Source: Mesorhizobium_L sp035547755 (lineage in GTDB: Bacteria > Pseudomonadota > Alphaproteobacteria > Rhizobiales > Rhizobiaceae). Taken from it: DNA of 64,000 bases. Positions 38,527 through 46,759 of this stretch are shown here, piece after piece. Where the stretch lies: positions 3,579-67,578 of the forward strand of contig DASZUG010000070.1 of the NCBI GenBank assembly GCA_035547755.1, in the 5' to 3' direction. Below the pieces are notes generated by a model. That model ran no database searches. It worked only from the letters and a program-made list of their open reading frames with translations, and was not told where the DNA came from. The first letter of the stretch is position 1; the number at the start of each line of letters is the position of its first letter. A program made the translations under genes and the position numbers.

Positions 38527-38563
38527 CTGAAATTCAGAGATTCAATGAGAGCGAAATGACAGG

Positions 38564-39655
38564 CTACATGCCCGCCGCCTCGCCGGCATCGTCCATGTCG
38601 CCCGGCCCCCCGTTCTCCAGAAAACGCTCGGCGATCAGTCCGGCATTCTGGCGCAATGCCAACTCGATCTCCTGCGCCGTTTCGGGATTGTCGCGCAGGA
38701 AAAGCTTGGCGTTCTCACGCCCCTGCCCGAGACGCTGGGAATTATAGGAGAACCATGCGCCGGACTTCTCGACGACTCCCGCCTTGACGCCGAGGTCGAT
38801 AAGCTCGCCGGTCTTCGAAACGCCCTCGCCATACATGATGTCGAACTCGACCTGCTTGAAAGGTGGGGCCAGCTTGTTCTTGACGACCTTGACGCGGGTC
38901 TGGTTGCCGACGATCTCGTCGCGATCCTTGACCGAGCCGATACGACGGATGTCAAGACGGACGGAAGCATAGAATTTCAGCGCGTTGCCGCCCGTCGTCG
39001 TCTCCGGCGATCCGAACATGACGCCGATCTTCATGCGGATCTGGTTGATGAAGATGACCATCGTGTTGGAGCGCGAGATGGACGCCGTGAGCTTCCTGAG
39101 CGCCTGGCTCATCAGCCTCGCCTGAAGGCCGGGCAGCGAATCGCCCATCTCGCCCTCGATTTCCGCGCGCGGCGTCAGCGCCGCCACCGAATCGACCACA
39201 AGGACGTCGATAGCCCCGGAACGCACCAGCGTGTCGCAGATCTCCAGCGCCTGTTCGCCCGTGTCGGGCTGCGATATCAGCAAATTCTCAAGATCGACCC
39301 CGAGCTTGCGCGCATAGACCGGGTCGAGCGCATGTTCCGCATCGACGAACGCGCATATGCCGCCTCGCTTCTGCGATTCCGCTACCGTATGGAGCGCAAG
39401 CGTCGTCTTGCCCGAGCTTTCAGGCCCGTAAATCTCGATGATGCGCCCCCGTGGCAGCCCGCCCACGCCAAGCGCAATATCCAGACCGAGAGAACCCGTG
39501 GGTATGGTCTCGATCTCCACCACCTGATCGTTCTGGCCGAGCCGCATGATCGAGCCCTTGCCGAAGGCCCGCTCGATCTGGGAAAGTGCCGCGTCCAGAG
39601 CCTTTGATTTATCCACCGAATCGTCCTCAACAAGCCGCAACGTGTTCTGAGCCAT
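38564..39655 (-). CDS. recA: Recombinase RecA
   Basis: The 363-residue protein drives homologous recombination and LexA self-cleavage. Walker A is GPESSGKTT, with the conserved region IEIYGPESS; the L2 loop is in GSPETTTGGNALKFYAS. The N-terminal sequence MAQNTLRLVEDDSVDKSK matches the rhizobial form. I place the start at ATG 39655 because AAGGGG is 8 bases before it; a GTG codon in frame at 39664 lacks this. A GTTC-N7-GTTC LexA box lies 125 bp upstream. Confidence 0.98.
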   Translation of the reverse strand: MAQNTLRLVEDDSVDKSKALDAALSQIERAFGKGSIMRLGQNDQVVEIETIPTGSLGLDIALGVGGLPRGRIIEIYGPESSGKTTLALHTVAESQKRGGICAFVDAEHALDPVYARKLGVDLENLLISQPDTGEQALEICDTLVRSGAIDVLVVDSVAALTPRAEIEGEMGDSLPGLQARLMSQALRKLTASISRSNTMVIFINQIRMKIGVMFGSPETTTGGNALKFYASVRLDIRRIGSVKDRDEIVGNQTRVKVVKNKLAPPFKQVEFDIMYGEGVSKTGELIDLGVKAGVVEKSGAWFSYNSQRLGQGRENAKLFLRDNPETAQEIELALRQNAGLIAERFLENGGPGDMDDAGEAAGM

Positions 39656-39709
39656 GATATACACCCCTTGAGCGTCAATGAAGGCTGGACATGGCGATGT
39701 CCCAAGGTT

Positions 39710-39738
39710 TTTGTACCCTTTTTGTTCTGATTATGCAA
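39710..39738 (-). promoter_or_regulatory. Candidate recA promoter
   Basis: On the minus strand TTGCAT (39738-39733), a 17-base spacer and TACAAA (39715-39710) lie about 55 bases before the recA start. The -10 matches 4 of 6. The LexA box is 42 bp further upstream of this -35, which is more distant than usual. Confidence 0.35.
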
Positions 39739-39779
39739 GAGGGTTCATGCTGTTGATTTCATGCGTAAAATAAAATCAT

Positions 39780-39794
39780 GTTCTTTTTCCGTTC
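39780..39794. promoter_or_regulatory. Alphaproteobacterial LexA (SOS) box
   Basis: GTTCTTTTTCCGTTC is an exact GTTC-N7-GTTC, the LexA operator of rhizobia and other alphaproteobacteria. It lies between recA (minus, start 39655) and the divergent PfkB gene (plus, start 39876), so it could also affect the kinase. Confidence 0.8.
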
Positions 39795-39875
39795 ATTGTA
39801 GCTTGTGCTTTCGGTGCGGTTCATGCGCGGTTCCGTTGGCACGGTTACGTCAGTGCGGGGATTGATGAAGAGCCG

Positions 39876-40826
39876 ATGACAAAGCCGATGCTCATCGCTC
39901 TTGGCGGCGCTCATGTCGACCGCCGCGGCAAGGTCGCCGGGCGCTATATTCCCGGCGCATCCAATCCCGGCGCCATGCGCGAGGAGATCGGCGGAGGCGC
40001 CTTCAACGCACTCCGCAACGCGGTCCAACGCGGTGTGGCGGGATCGTTGGTGTCGTTGCGTGGCGGCGACTCGGCGGGAGAAAGCGTCGCCCTCGCTGTC
40101 GAGGCGGCAGCTATAAAAGACCTTTCCGCCACCTTCCTCGACCGCGCAACGCCGAGCTATACGGCATTCATCGACAGCGGCGGCGACGTGATTGCCGGCC
40201 TTGCCGACACGGCTCTTTACGAGCTTTTCCCGAAGCAGGTCATGCGCCGCCACATCCGCGACGCGATCCAATCCGCGGACGCCATCCTCGCCGACGCAAA
40301 TTTGCCCGCGGCGGCGCTGGTGCGGGTCGCATCCTTGGCCATGGGTAAACCTTTCTTCGCCATTGCGATCTCGCCGGCCAAGGTGATTCGGTTCGCAGCC
40401 GCACTCCCTGCCCTTTCCCTCCTGTTCATGAACCGGCGCGAGGCCACGACGCTCTGTGAGGCGCCGGCCGACGCGCCCTCGCCAACGCTTGTCCAAAAGC
40501 TCCGTGAAAGAGGTCTCAATAGCGGCGTCATCACGGCCGGCGACGCGGCGATCATCGCCTTCCAATCGGACAGCCTCTTCTCGCTCCAGCCGCCACGACT
40601 TCACCGAACAAGCGACGCAACCGGCGCCGGCGATGCGCTTGCCGGCGCGACCATCGCGGCGATAATGCGTGGCCTGCCGCTCAGGGCAGCGCTGCGGGAA
40701 GGTGCGGCCGCCGCTACCGCCACGGTGACGGAGCAGACCGCCGTCGCCCGGCTGGAGGAAAGGCGCTTCCGCGAGATCCTGGCCGGCATCCCTGAATGCG
40801 AGATAGCCGACCTCAGCCTTCGGTAA
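39876..40826 (+). CDS. PfkB family carbohydrate kinase
   Basis: The 316-residue sugar kinase has the PfkB signature 2 DATGAGDA at 247-254 with catalytic Asp253, and the signature 1 region GGGAFNALRNAVQRGV at about 39-54. In related genomes such kinases act on pseudouridine and sit beside psuG; no psuG lies here, so the substrate is open. The start at 39876 follows a divergent gap to recA, and its 3' end overlaps the OmpA-family gene on the other strand by 14 bp. Confidence 0.87.
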   Translation: MTKPMLIALGGAHVDRRGKVAGRYIPGASNPGAMREEIGGGAFNALRNAVQRGVAGSLVSLRGGDSAGESVALAVEAAAIKDLSATFLDRATPSYTAFIDSGGDVIAGLADTALYELFPKQVMRRHIRDAIQSADAILADANLPAAALVRVASLAMGKPFFAIAISPAKVIRFAAALPALSLLFMNRREATTLCEAPADAPSPTLVQKLRERGLNSGVITAGDAAIIAFQSDSLFSLQPPRLHRTSDATGAGDALAGATIAAIMRGLPLRAALREGAAAATATVTEQTAVARLEERRFREILAGIPECEIADLSLR

Positions 40827-41466
40827 TGGGCGTCAGGAAGATTTCGACACGCCTGTTCTGCGCGCGGCCCGCTTCCGTCGCATTGGTCGCCACAGGGTTG
40901 GCCTTACCGAAGCCCTGAATGGCGAAGCGGCGGCCGTCGATGCCCTGCGCCTGCAGATAGGAGGCGACGGACTGCGCGCGCCGTTGCGATAGCGCGAGAT
41001 TGTAGGAATCGCTGCCGGTCGAATCGGTATAGCCATCGACATCGACCAATGTCCGGTTGAATTTATGCAGCACCAGAGCGACGGAGTTGAGCGTGGGATA
41101 GAAGCCCTGCATGATCGCGTCCTGGTCCGTCTGGAAAGTGATGTTGGAAGGCATGTTGAGGATGATGCGATTGCCCTCGCGCGTCACGGATACGCCCGTA
41201 CCGCGCAACTGGGCGCGCAATTCGGCTTCCTGGTTGTCCATATAGGCGCCGGCCGCACCACCGGCGAGCGCGCCGATGCCGGCGCCGATCAGCGCGTTGC
41301 GGCGATCGTTTCCGCCCGCCAGCAATCCAAGCCCGGCGCCCGCGGCTGCGCCCAGCATCGCGCCGCCAGCCGTGTTGGAAAGCTTCTGCTGGCCGGTATA
41401 GGGGTCCGTCGTGCAGGCGCCCAGAAACACCCCGGCCATTATGGCCACAACCATCCTGATTTTCAT
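40813..41466 (-). CDS. OmpA family lipoprotein with glycine zipper
   Basis: The 217-residue protein has a lipoprotein signal ending FLGAC (Cys18), a glycine-zipper stretch (GGAMLGAAAGAGLGLLAGG and GAGIGALAGGAAGAY), and a C-terminal OmpA domain, with DGYTDSTGSDSYNLALS and QRRAQSVASYL, that binds peptidoglycan. It resembles YiaD-like lipoproteins. It would sit in the outer membrane and connect to the wall. It is monocistronic; 105 bp separate it from the antiporter gene. Confidence 0.9.
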   Translation of the reverse strand: MKIRMVVAIMAGVFLGACTTDPYTGQQKLSNTAGGAMLGAAAGAGLGLLAGGNDRRNALIGAGIGALAGGAAGAYMDNQEAELRAQLRGTGVSVTREGNRIILNMPSNITFQTDQDAIMQGFYPTLNSVALVLHKFNRTLVDVDGYTDSTGSDSYNLALSQRRAQSVASYLQAQGIDGRRFAIQGFGKANPVATNATEAGRAQNRRVEIFLTPITEG

Positions 41467-41571
41467 CGAATCCCTCTCTTCGAATCAGAGTGCAATCAAG
41501 CAATAGTGGCGTAGCTGGTTTTTCGCGTAAAATAAGGCAGCCTCATCCGCTTCCTGCGATGCCGCCGCTTT

Positions 41572-43119
41572 TCACGTGGTAAGCGACTGGAAATACCCCG
41601 CCGGAGCCGCATCGAGTTCCGCCCAGTCGATCTCCTCCTCCAGGCGGTGATAGGCCTCATCGCCGATCGTCCCATCGGCACGGAGTTTCTCCAACAAAAG
41701 CCGCTGATGCCGGATAGCATTAAGGCGCAGTTCGTCATATTCCGTCGTACCTTGCGGGTTCTCGCTGTCCTTCGCGACGACCAAGGCCGCGGAATATTGC
41801 TCGCGCATGCTTACCGCCGCGCCGGCTTCCGTTGCGGGAAGGCTGTCTATCGCCGCCTGCAGGATCGCGACGCGGGCGCGTGACACGTCTTCCTCGACCG
41901 AACGATCGGCACCAAAGTTCAACAGGCGCATCAGCGGTGCCAACGTCATACCCTGGATAACGAGCGTGCCGAGAACGACGCAGAACGCCGTAAGGACGAT
42001 CGGATCCCGCCCCGGAAAATCGATCGGCAGGGCGAACGCCGTCGCAAGCGTGACCAGCCCGCGCATCCCGCACCAGCCAACAAGCACATCGCCGCGCAGT
42101 TGCGGCGGAGACCCGCCAATGAGGCGCGGGTGCGCCGCTTTCCAGTTGCGGGCGACAACTCCGCAGGAAAGGACCCATAAAAGCCGCACCAGGACGACGG
42201 TCAGAAGAACCAGCCCGGCGAGGACGAAAGCCTCCGTCCGGCTCTCGCCCGAAAGCCGGTTCAGGATAGGCCCCGCCTGCAGCCCCATGAGCGCGAAGGC
42301 GAGGACGTTCAGGACGAAGACGGCGGTTTCCCAGACCGAATAGGAACTCACCCTGTTGCGCGCCGGCATGCGTCGCGGCCCGACCTGTGCCAGCGTCATC
42401 GCATAGGCGACCATGGTGATGATCGCCGACAGCCCGACCCGCTCCGCGAGCAGCCAGACACCGAACGTGCCGACGAATTGGAGGACCGTTCCGCTCGCGG
42501 CATCGTGCACCGGCGTGGTGAGCAGGAGATAGAGGCGGCCCAGAAGATAGCCGGCAACGGCACTGCCGAAAGCGAAAAGGACGGTCGGAGCCACGTCGGA
42601 AACGGCCAGACTGCCGATGGTGGCGACGACCGCCATCCTGTAGATGAGAAGAGATGTGGCGTCGTTGAGCAGGCTTTCGCCTTGCAGGACAGCGAGGATG
42701 CGCCGAGGCGGCCGGAATTGGCCCAGAACGGCGGCAGCGGAGGCGGCATCGGAAGGCGCGACGATTGCGCCGAGCGCGATGGCCGCGGTGATCGGCAGAC
42801 CCGCAAAGCGCCAGCCGACCCACGCCACAGCGGCGGTCGTCAGAATGACCGCCACGATTGCCAACGATGTCAGCGATAGGGCATTGCGCACCAGATCTCG
42901 TGGCGAGGTGTCGAAAGCGGCGTCCAGAAGCACCGGTGCGATGAAGAGCGCCAGGGCAAGCTGCGGATCGATTTCCATCTTTGGTGCAAACGGCAGGAAA
43001 GCAAAGGCCGCGCCGGCAAGCGCCAGAAGCGAAGGATAAGGGACGCCGACGCGACGCGCAAAGCCCGTCAGGAGCACCGCGCCCAAAAGCAGAATCAGCG
43101 TGACCTCGAAAAGAGCCAT
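41572..43119 (-). CDS. Na+/H+ antiporter (CPA1/YjcE type)
   Basis: The 515-residue antiporter has about twelve membrane helices and the family segments GAIVAPSDAASAAAVL and LQGESLLNDATSLLIYR, which hold the ion-binding Asp residues of the CPA1 family. A cytosolic tail of about 100 residues follows the last helix. GTG at 43125 is in frame, but AAGGAG is 5 bases before the ATG at 43119, which I prefer. It exports Na+ or K+ in exchange for protons. It stands alone. Confidence 0.87.
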   Translation of the reverse strand: MALFEVTLILLLGAVLLTGFARRVGVPYPSLLALAGAAFAFLPFAPKMEIDPQLALALFIAPVLLDAAFDTSPRDLVRNALSLTSLAIVAVILTTAAVAWVGWRFAGLPITAAIALGAIVAPSDAASAAAVLGQFRPPRRILAVLQGESLLNDATSLLIYRMAVVATIGSLAVSDVAPTVLFAFGSAVAGYLLGRLYLLLTTPVHDAASGTVLQFVGTFGVWLLAERVGLSAIITMVAYAMTLAQVGPRRMPARNRVSSYSVWETAVFVLNVLAFALMGLQAGPILNRLSGESRTEAFVLAGLVLLTVVLVRLLWVLSCGVVARNWKAAHPRLIGGSPPQLRGDVLVGWCGMRGLVTLATAFALPIDFPGRDPIVLTAFCVVLGTLVIQGMTLAPLMRLLNFGADRSVEEDVSRARVAILQAAIDSLPATEAGAAVSMREQYSAALVVAKDSENPQGTTEYDELRLNAIRHQRLLLEKLRADGTIGDEAYHRLEEEIDWAELDAAPAGYFQSLTT

Positions 43120-43417
43120 CCGCACTCCTTATCAATCCGGAACAAAACAGCGAGGCAGCATAAGCCGCGCCGAAGCTGGTCGCGACATATCTCTCCGCAT
43201 CGGGAGGATTTTTTCAGCGGACCGAGGAATCCAAACGAGCGCCGGCATACCAATCCTTCCGCGAAGCCGGCGGAAAACATTACGTCGATTTAATGTTCTC
43301 GGCGGATTCCTGCCGCATTTGGGATGATGTTTCAATGTTGTTCACGTCCCCGTTACAGGCGGAAACAATCCCACTTTCCGACTCGGGGAAAATAGAAAAA
43401 GCAGAAGGGATAAGGGG
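43120..43417. other. 298 bp divergent intergenic region
   Basis: The gap separates the antiporter gene and the NEW3-domain gene. I see no RNA gene, no repeat and no ORF. A few AT-richer patches near 43325-43345 may hold the NEW3 promoter, and GAAGGG lies 8 bases before its ATG, but nothing is specific enough to call. Confidence 0.3.
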
Positions 43418-44599
43418 ATGAGACCCTCACATTCGATTCTTGGAGCCATTGCCCTCACCAGCGGAATTGCGCTCGCCACGTCCGGCGCGTTCGCACAAAG
43501 CGCCGGTACCAACGCACCGACCGGCATATGGCTGACGACCGACTTTCCCGCGATGACGGAAACCGCGGGCAATTCCTTCACGGTCGACGTTTCCCTCTCG
43601 AACCACGGAATTCCACCGAAGCGCATCGCCCTTGCCCTCGACGGCCTCCCTGACGGCTGGACATACGAATTCGACGGCGACGGCAAACCGATCAAGGCTG
43701 CGATGGTCGGGCCGGGCCAGACACGCGACATCACGGTCAAGATAACGCCTGCCAAGGGCGCCGCGGAGAAAGCCTATCAGCTGACGTTAAACGGTACCGG
43801 CGACGGCGAGAAACTCTCCCTGCCGCTCGATGTCACGCTCGCCGCGCCGGCTCCTGCGGCGCTCAAGCTCGAGGCCAAGCTTCCGGCGCTGCGCGGTTCG
43901 GCCAAATCCAGTTTCGACTACGATCTGACGGTCAAGAACGACAGCCCGCAGAATGTGACCGTCAATCTCGCCGCGCGCGCGCCGGCCGGCTTCGAGACAA
44001 CCTTCAAAGAGGAATACGGCTCGCAGGAATTGACCTCGGTTCCGATCAAGGCAAACCAGTCGAAGGATCTGAAACTGTCGGTCAAGCCGCCGCAGGATGT
44101 GCCGGCCGGCCAATACAAGGTGCTTGTCGGCATGAACAGCGGTAAGGCGCAAGCCGAAACGCCAGTCGTTCTCGACATTACCGGCCAGCCGCAACTGGCG
44201 CTGGTCGGCCCCGGCGGAATGCTTTCGGGCAGCGCGGTTGCCGGCAAGGAGCACACTTTCTCCTTCACCGTCGACAATGACGGGGGAGCCGCCGCAAAGG
44301 ACGTGGCGCTTTCGGCCAATGCACCGTCGGGTTGGAAAGTGGACTTCGAGCCGACCAAGCTCGACCAGATCCCGCCCGGTGGAAAGGCGAAGGCGGAAAT
44401 GCGGATCACGCCCGCCTCCAACGCCATTGCCGGCGACTATTCGGTCGATGTGAATGCCGACGGCCAGGGCGCCTCCGACGATCTCAAATTCCGCGTCACG
44501 GTCGAGACGTCCACCGCCTGGGGCTTCGCGGGTCTCGGCGTCATCGGCGTCGCCGTTCTTGTCATGGCGGGCGCCGTGACGAGGTATGGCCGCAGATGA
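43418..44599 (+). CDS. Secreted, membrane-anchored NEW3-domain protein
   Basis: The 393-residue protein has a signal peptide ending near FAQSAG (Ala26-Gln27), a beta-sandwich region with three weakly similar NEW3-like repeats, and one C-terminal membrane helix (about 365-385, FAGLGVIGVAVLVMAGA) followed by a short basic end. The repeats share an N-terminal pattern of T-V-x-V-x-N-x-x-P and GxTRDITVKITP-type turns, as in COG1470/NPCBM-associated domains. It therefore spans the membrane with the domains in the periplasm. It overlaps the ATPase gene by 4 bases (ATGA). Known NEW3 proteins bind carbohydrate or the cell wall; the ligand here is unknown. Confidence 0.78.
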   Translation: MRPSHSILGAIALTSGIALATSGAFAQSAGTNAPTGIWLTTDFPAMTETAGNSFTVDVSLSNHGIPPKRIALALDGLPDGWTYEFDGDGKPIKAAMVGPGQTRDITVKITPAKGAAEKAYQLTLNGTGDGEKLSLPLDVTLAAPAPAALKLEAKLPALRGSAKSSFDYDLTVKNDSPQNVTVNLAARAPAGFETTFKEEYGSQELTSVPIKANQSKDLKLSVKPPQDVPAGQYKVLVGMNSGKAQAETPVVLDITGQPQLALVGPGGMLSGSAVAGKEHTFSFTVDNDGGAAAKDVALSANAPSGWKVDFEPTKLDQIPPGGKAKAEMRITPASNAIAGDYSVDVNADGQGASDDLKFRVTVETSTAWGFAGLGVIGVAVLVMAGAVTRYGRR

Positions 44600-45540
44600 G
44601 CGACATCGTCATAGAGGCAAGAGGCCTCACGAAGCGCTATGGCGCGACAACCGCCGTCGACGGGCTGGACCTCGACGTTAAGGCGGGCGAAGTGTTCGGG
44701 TTGCTCGGCCCGAACGGTTCGGGCAAGACCACCACCATCCTCATGCTTCTCGGCTTGACCGAACCGACATCGGGAAGCGTAAGCGTGCTGGGACACAACC
44801 CCTTGCGCGAGCCTCTCCTGGTGAAGCGGGAAGTCGGCTATCTGCCCGATGCGATCGGCTTCTACGATCAACTGACCGCGAGGGAAAACCTGCGCTACAC
44901 GGCAAAACTTTCCGGCATCCCCGCAACCGAGCGGGAAAAACGGATCGAAGAAGCGCTTCAGCGTGTGCGCCTCGGCAAGGTCGCCGATCGCCGGGTCAAG
45001 ACCTTTTCGCGCGGGATGCGCCAACGCCTGGGGCTTGCCGAACTCGTCGCCAAGGGCTCGCGCATTGCCATCCTCGACGAACCGACATCCGGTCTCGATC
45101 CGCAATCGACACAGGAGCTTCTGGAACTCATCTCGTCCTTCGCCAGGGAAGGAATGACGGTGCTCCTCTCCTCGCACCTGCTTGCCATGGTACAATCGGT
45201 CTGCGACCGGGTGGCGCTCTTCCGCGAGGGCAAGGCGGGACTGATCGGCACGGTGCCGGAGATCGCCGGCAAGGTACTGGGCGGCGTCTATGTCATCGAC
45301 GTCGAAGCCGAAGGGGCCGATACGAAACGCGCCGTCAGCGGGATCGAAGGCGTGCGCGGCGTCACGCCGCGCAAGGGCGGTGGTGTCCAGATCGATGCGG
45401 ACCGCGATCTGCGCGGCGAGGTCGCGGCGGCGGTTGTCGCGGCCGGCGGCAAGCTGAAGGGCCTGTCGATGAGCCAATCCAGTCTCGACGACGTCTATGT
45501 GCGTTATTTCAAGACCCAGGAGATGGCCGATGCAGCGTAA
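44596..45540 (+). CDS. ABC transporter ATP-binding protein (NosF/CcmA-like)
   Basis: The 314-residue ATPase has Walker A GPNGSGKT at residues 38-45, ABC signature LSRGMRQRLGLAEL-like (FSRGMRQRLGLAELVA) and Walker B IAILDEPTSGLD. The signature begins FSRGM, not LSGGQ. The C-terminal 80 residues, with KGLSMSQSSLDDVYVRYF, are the regulatory tail of NosF/CcmA-type ATPases. It overlaps the NEW3 gene by 4 bases and the permease gene by 11 bases, so the three are translated together. Export substrate unknown. Confidence 0.9.
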   Translation: MSDIVIEARGLTKRYGATTAVDGLDLDVKAGEVFGLLGPNGSGKTTTILMLLGLTEPTSGSVSVLGHNPLREPLLVKREVGYLPDAIGFYDQLTARENLRYTAKLSGIPATEREKRIEEALQRVRLGKVADRRVKTFSRGMRQRLGLAELVAKGSRIAILDEPTSGLDPQSTQELLELISSFAREGMTVLLSSHLLAMVQSVCDRVALFREGKAGLIGTVPEIAGKVLGGVYVIDVEAEGADTKRAVSGIEGVRGVTPRKGGGVQIDADRDLRGEVAAAVVAAGGKLKGLSMSQSSLDDVYVRYFKTQEMADAA

Positions 45541-46483
45541 AGGCTCCGCCCTTTCGGGCATGTCCACCATCGCGTGGAAGGAAGCGGCGGACCATTTTTC
45601 CTCAGCGCGCTTCCATTTCGTCATGCTGCTCGTGCTGCTCACCGCCTTCGGCGGTGTCTATGGCGCGATCGGGCAGATCAAGAACACGATCGGGCAGGAT
45701 CCCTTCCTGTTCCTGAGGCTTCTGACGACGGCCAAGCAGCCGGTGCCCTCCTTCGTGGCCTTCCTCGGCTTCATGCTGCCGCTCGTCTCCATCGCGCTCG
45801 CCTTCGACGCCGTCAACGGTGAATACGGGCGGCGCACGATGAGCCGCATCCTCTCCCAGCCGATCTATCGGGACGCGCTGCTTTTCGGCAAATTCGTGGG
45901 CGGCATGATCGTGCTGACGATCTCTTTGCTGACGCTCTGGCTGCTGGTGACGGGTCTCGGCATTCTCACGCTCGGCCTGCCGCCGAGCGGCGAGGAGATT
46001 GCGCGCGGGCTCTGCTTTCTCGTCGCATGCCTCGCCTACGCGGGCGTGTGGCTGGCGCTGTCGCTCTTCCTGTCGACCATCTTCCGGCAGGCGGCAACCT
46101 CGGCGCTTGCCGCGCTGGCGCTCTGGCTGGTCTTCTCGATCTTCTGGGGCATGATCGCCCACGCCTTGACAGTCGCGCTTGCGCCGATCGATCCGACCGA
46201 CCCGATGACCCTCGTCAACGCGGTCGAGCTACAGACCGGGCTCGCCCGGATTTCACCGAATACCCTTTTTAGCGAGACTGCGTCGGCGTTGCTCAATCCG
46301 CAGACGCGCTCACTGGGACTGGTGTTCATCAATCAGCTGGAAGACGCCATTCCGGGAGCGCCGCTGCCCTTCAGCCAAAGCGCATTGCTGATCTGGCCGC
46401 AGCTCTCCGGCATGGTTGCTGCAATGCTTCTCATCTTCACTGCTGCCTATGTGACCTTCCAGAGGCAGGAAGTGAGGGCATAA
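45530..46483 (+). CDS. ABC-2 type permease (NosY-like)
   Basis: The 317-residue permease has six predicted membrane helices. The segment LPLVSIALAFDAVNGEYGRRTM and the following LFGKFVGGMIVLT are typical of the ABC-2/NosY group. The ATG at 45530 has AGGAG 8 bases upstream and overlaps the ATPase stop by 11 bases. With the ATPase and NEW3 protein it forms a three-gene export system whose substrate is not known. A strong terminator follows the stop by about 65 bases. Confidence 0.85.
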   Translation: MQRKGSALSGMSTIAWKEAADHFSSARFHFVMLLVLLTAFGGVYGAIGQIKNTIGQDPFLFLRLLTTAKQPVPSFVAFLGFMLPLVSIALAFDAVNGEYGRRTMSRILSQPIYRDALLFGKFVGGMIVLTISLLTLWLLVTGLGILTLGLPPSGEEIARGLCFLVACLAYAGVWLALSLFLSTIFRQAATSALAALALWLVFSIFWGMIAHALTVALAPIDPTDPMTLVNAVELQTGLARISPNTLFSETASALLNPQTRSLGLVFINQLEDAIPGAPLPFSQSALLIWPQLSGMVAAMLLIFTAAYVTFQRQEVRA

Positions 46484-46549
46484 GACGTGATCGCCACTGT
46501 GCAAACCGTGGCGACATCGAAAAACGGATCACGTCGAAAACAGGAGACT

Positions 46550-46582
46550 GGAGCGGGATCATTTTTCCCGCTCCATCTTTTT
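46550..46582 (+). terminator. Intrinsic terminator after the ABC permease
   Basis: A perfect 9-bp stem GGAGCGGGA with TCCCGCTCC, a seven-base loop and a TCTTTTT tail lie about 66 bases after the permease stop. It closes the NEW3-ABC operon. Confidence 0.85.
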
Positions 46583-46624
46583 GATGAAAGGCAGCGGTTC
46601 CCCTCAAGCTCGGCTCATGCTTTG

Positions 46625-46732
46625 GTGCACCCTTCGAGGCTCGCTTCGCTCTCGCCTCAGGATGAGGACCGTTGGCGCATGACTCCCTCATCCTGAGGCG
46701 CTCGCCCAAAGGGCGAGCCTCGAAGGACGCAC
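46625..46732. repeat. Dispersed palindromic repeat, CCTTCGAGGCTCGC/CCTCAGGATGAGG family
   Basis: Inverted arms of about 45 bases, 46625-46668 and 46685-46732, carry CCTTCGAGGCTCGC and CCTCAGGATGAGG on the left and their complements on the right. The pair encloses 16 bases. A degenerate copy of the same family is at 12495-12598. It lies after the ABC operon terminator and before the cckA stop, and shows no ORF. Confidence 0.75.
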
Positions 46733-46759
46733 GGCGACGGCGACGGTTTAAATCCACCT

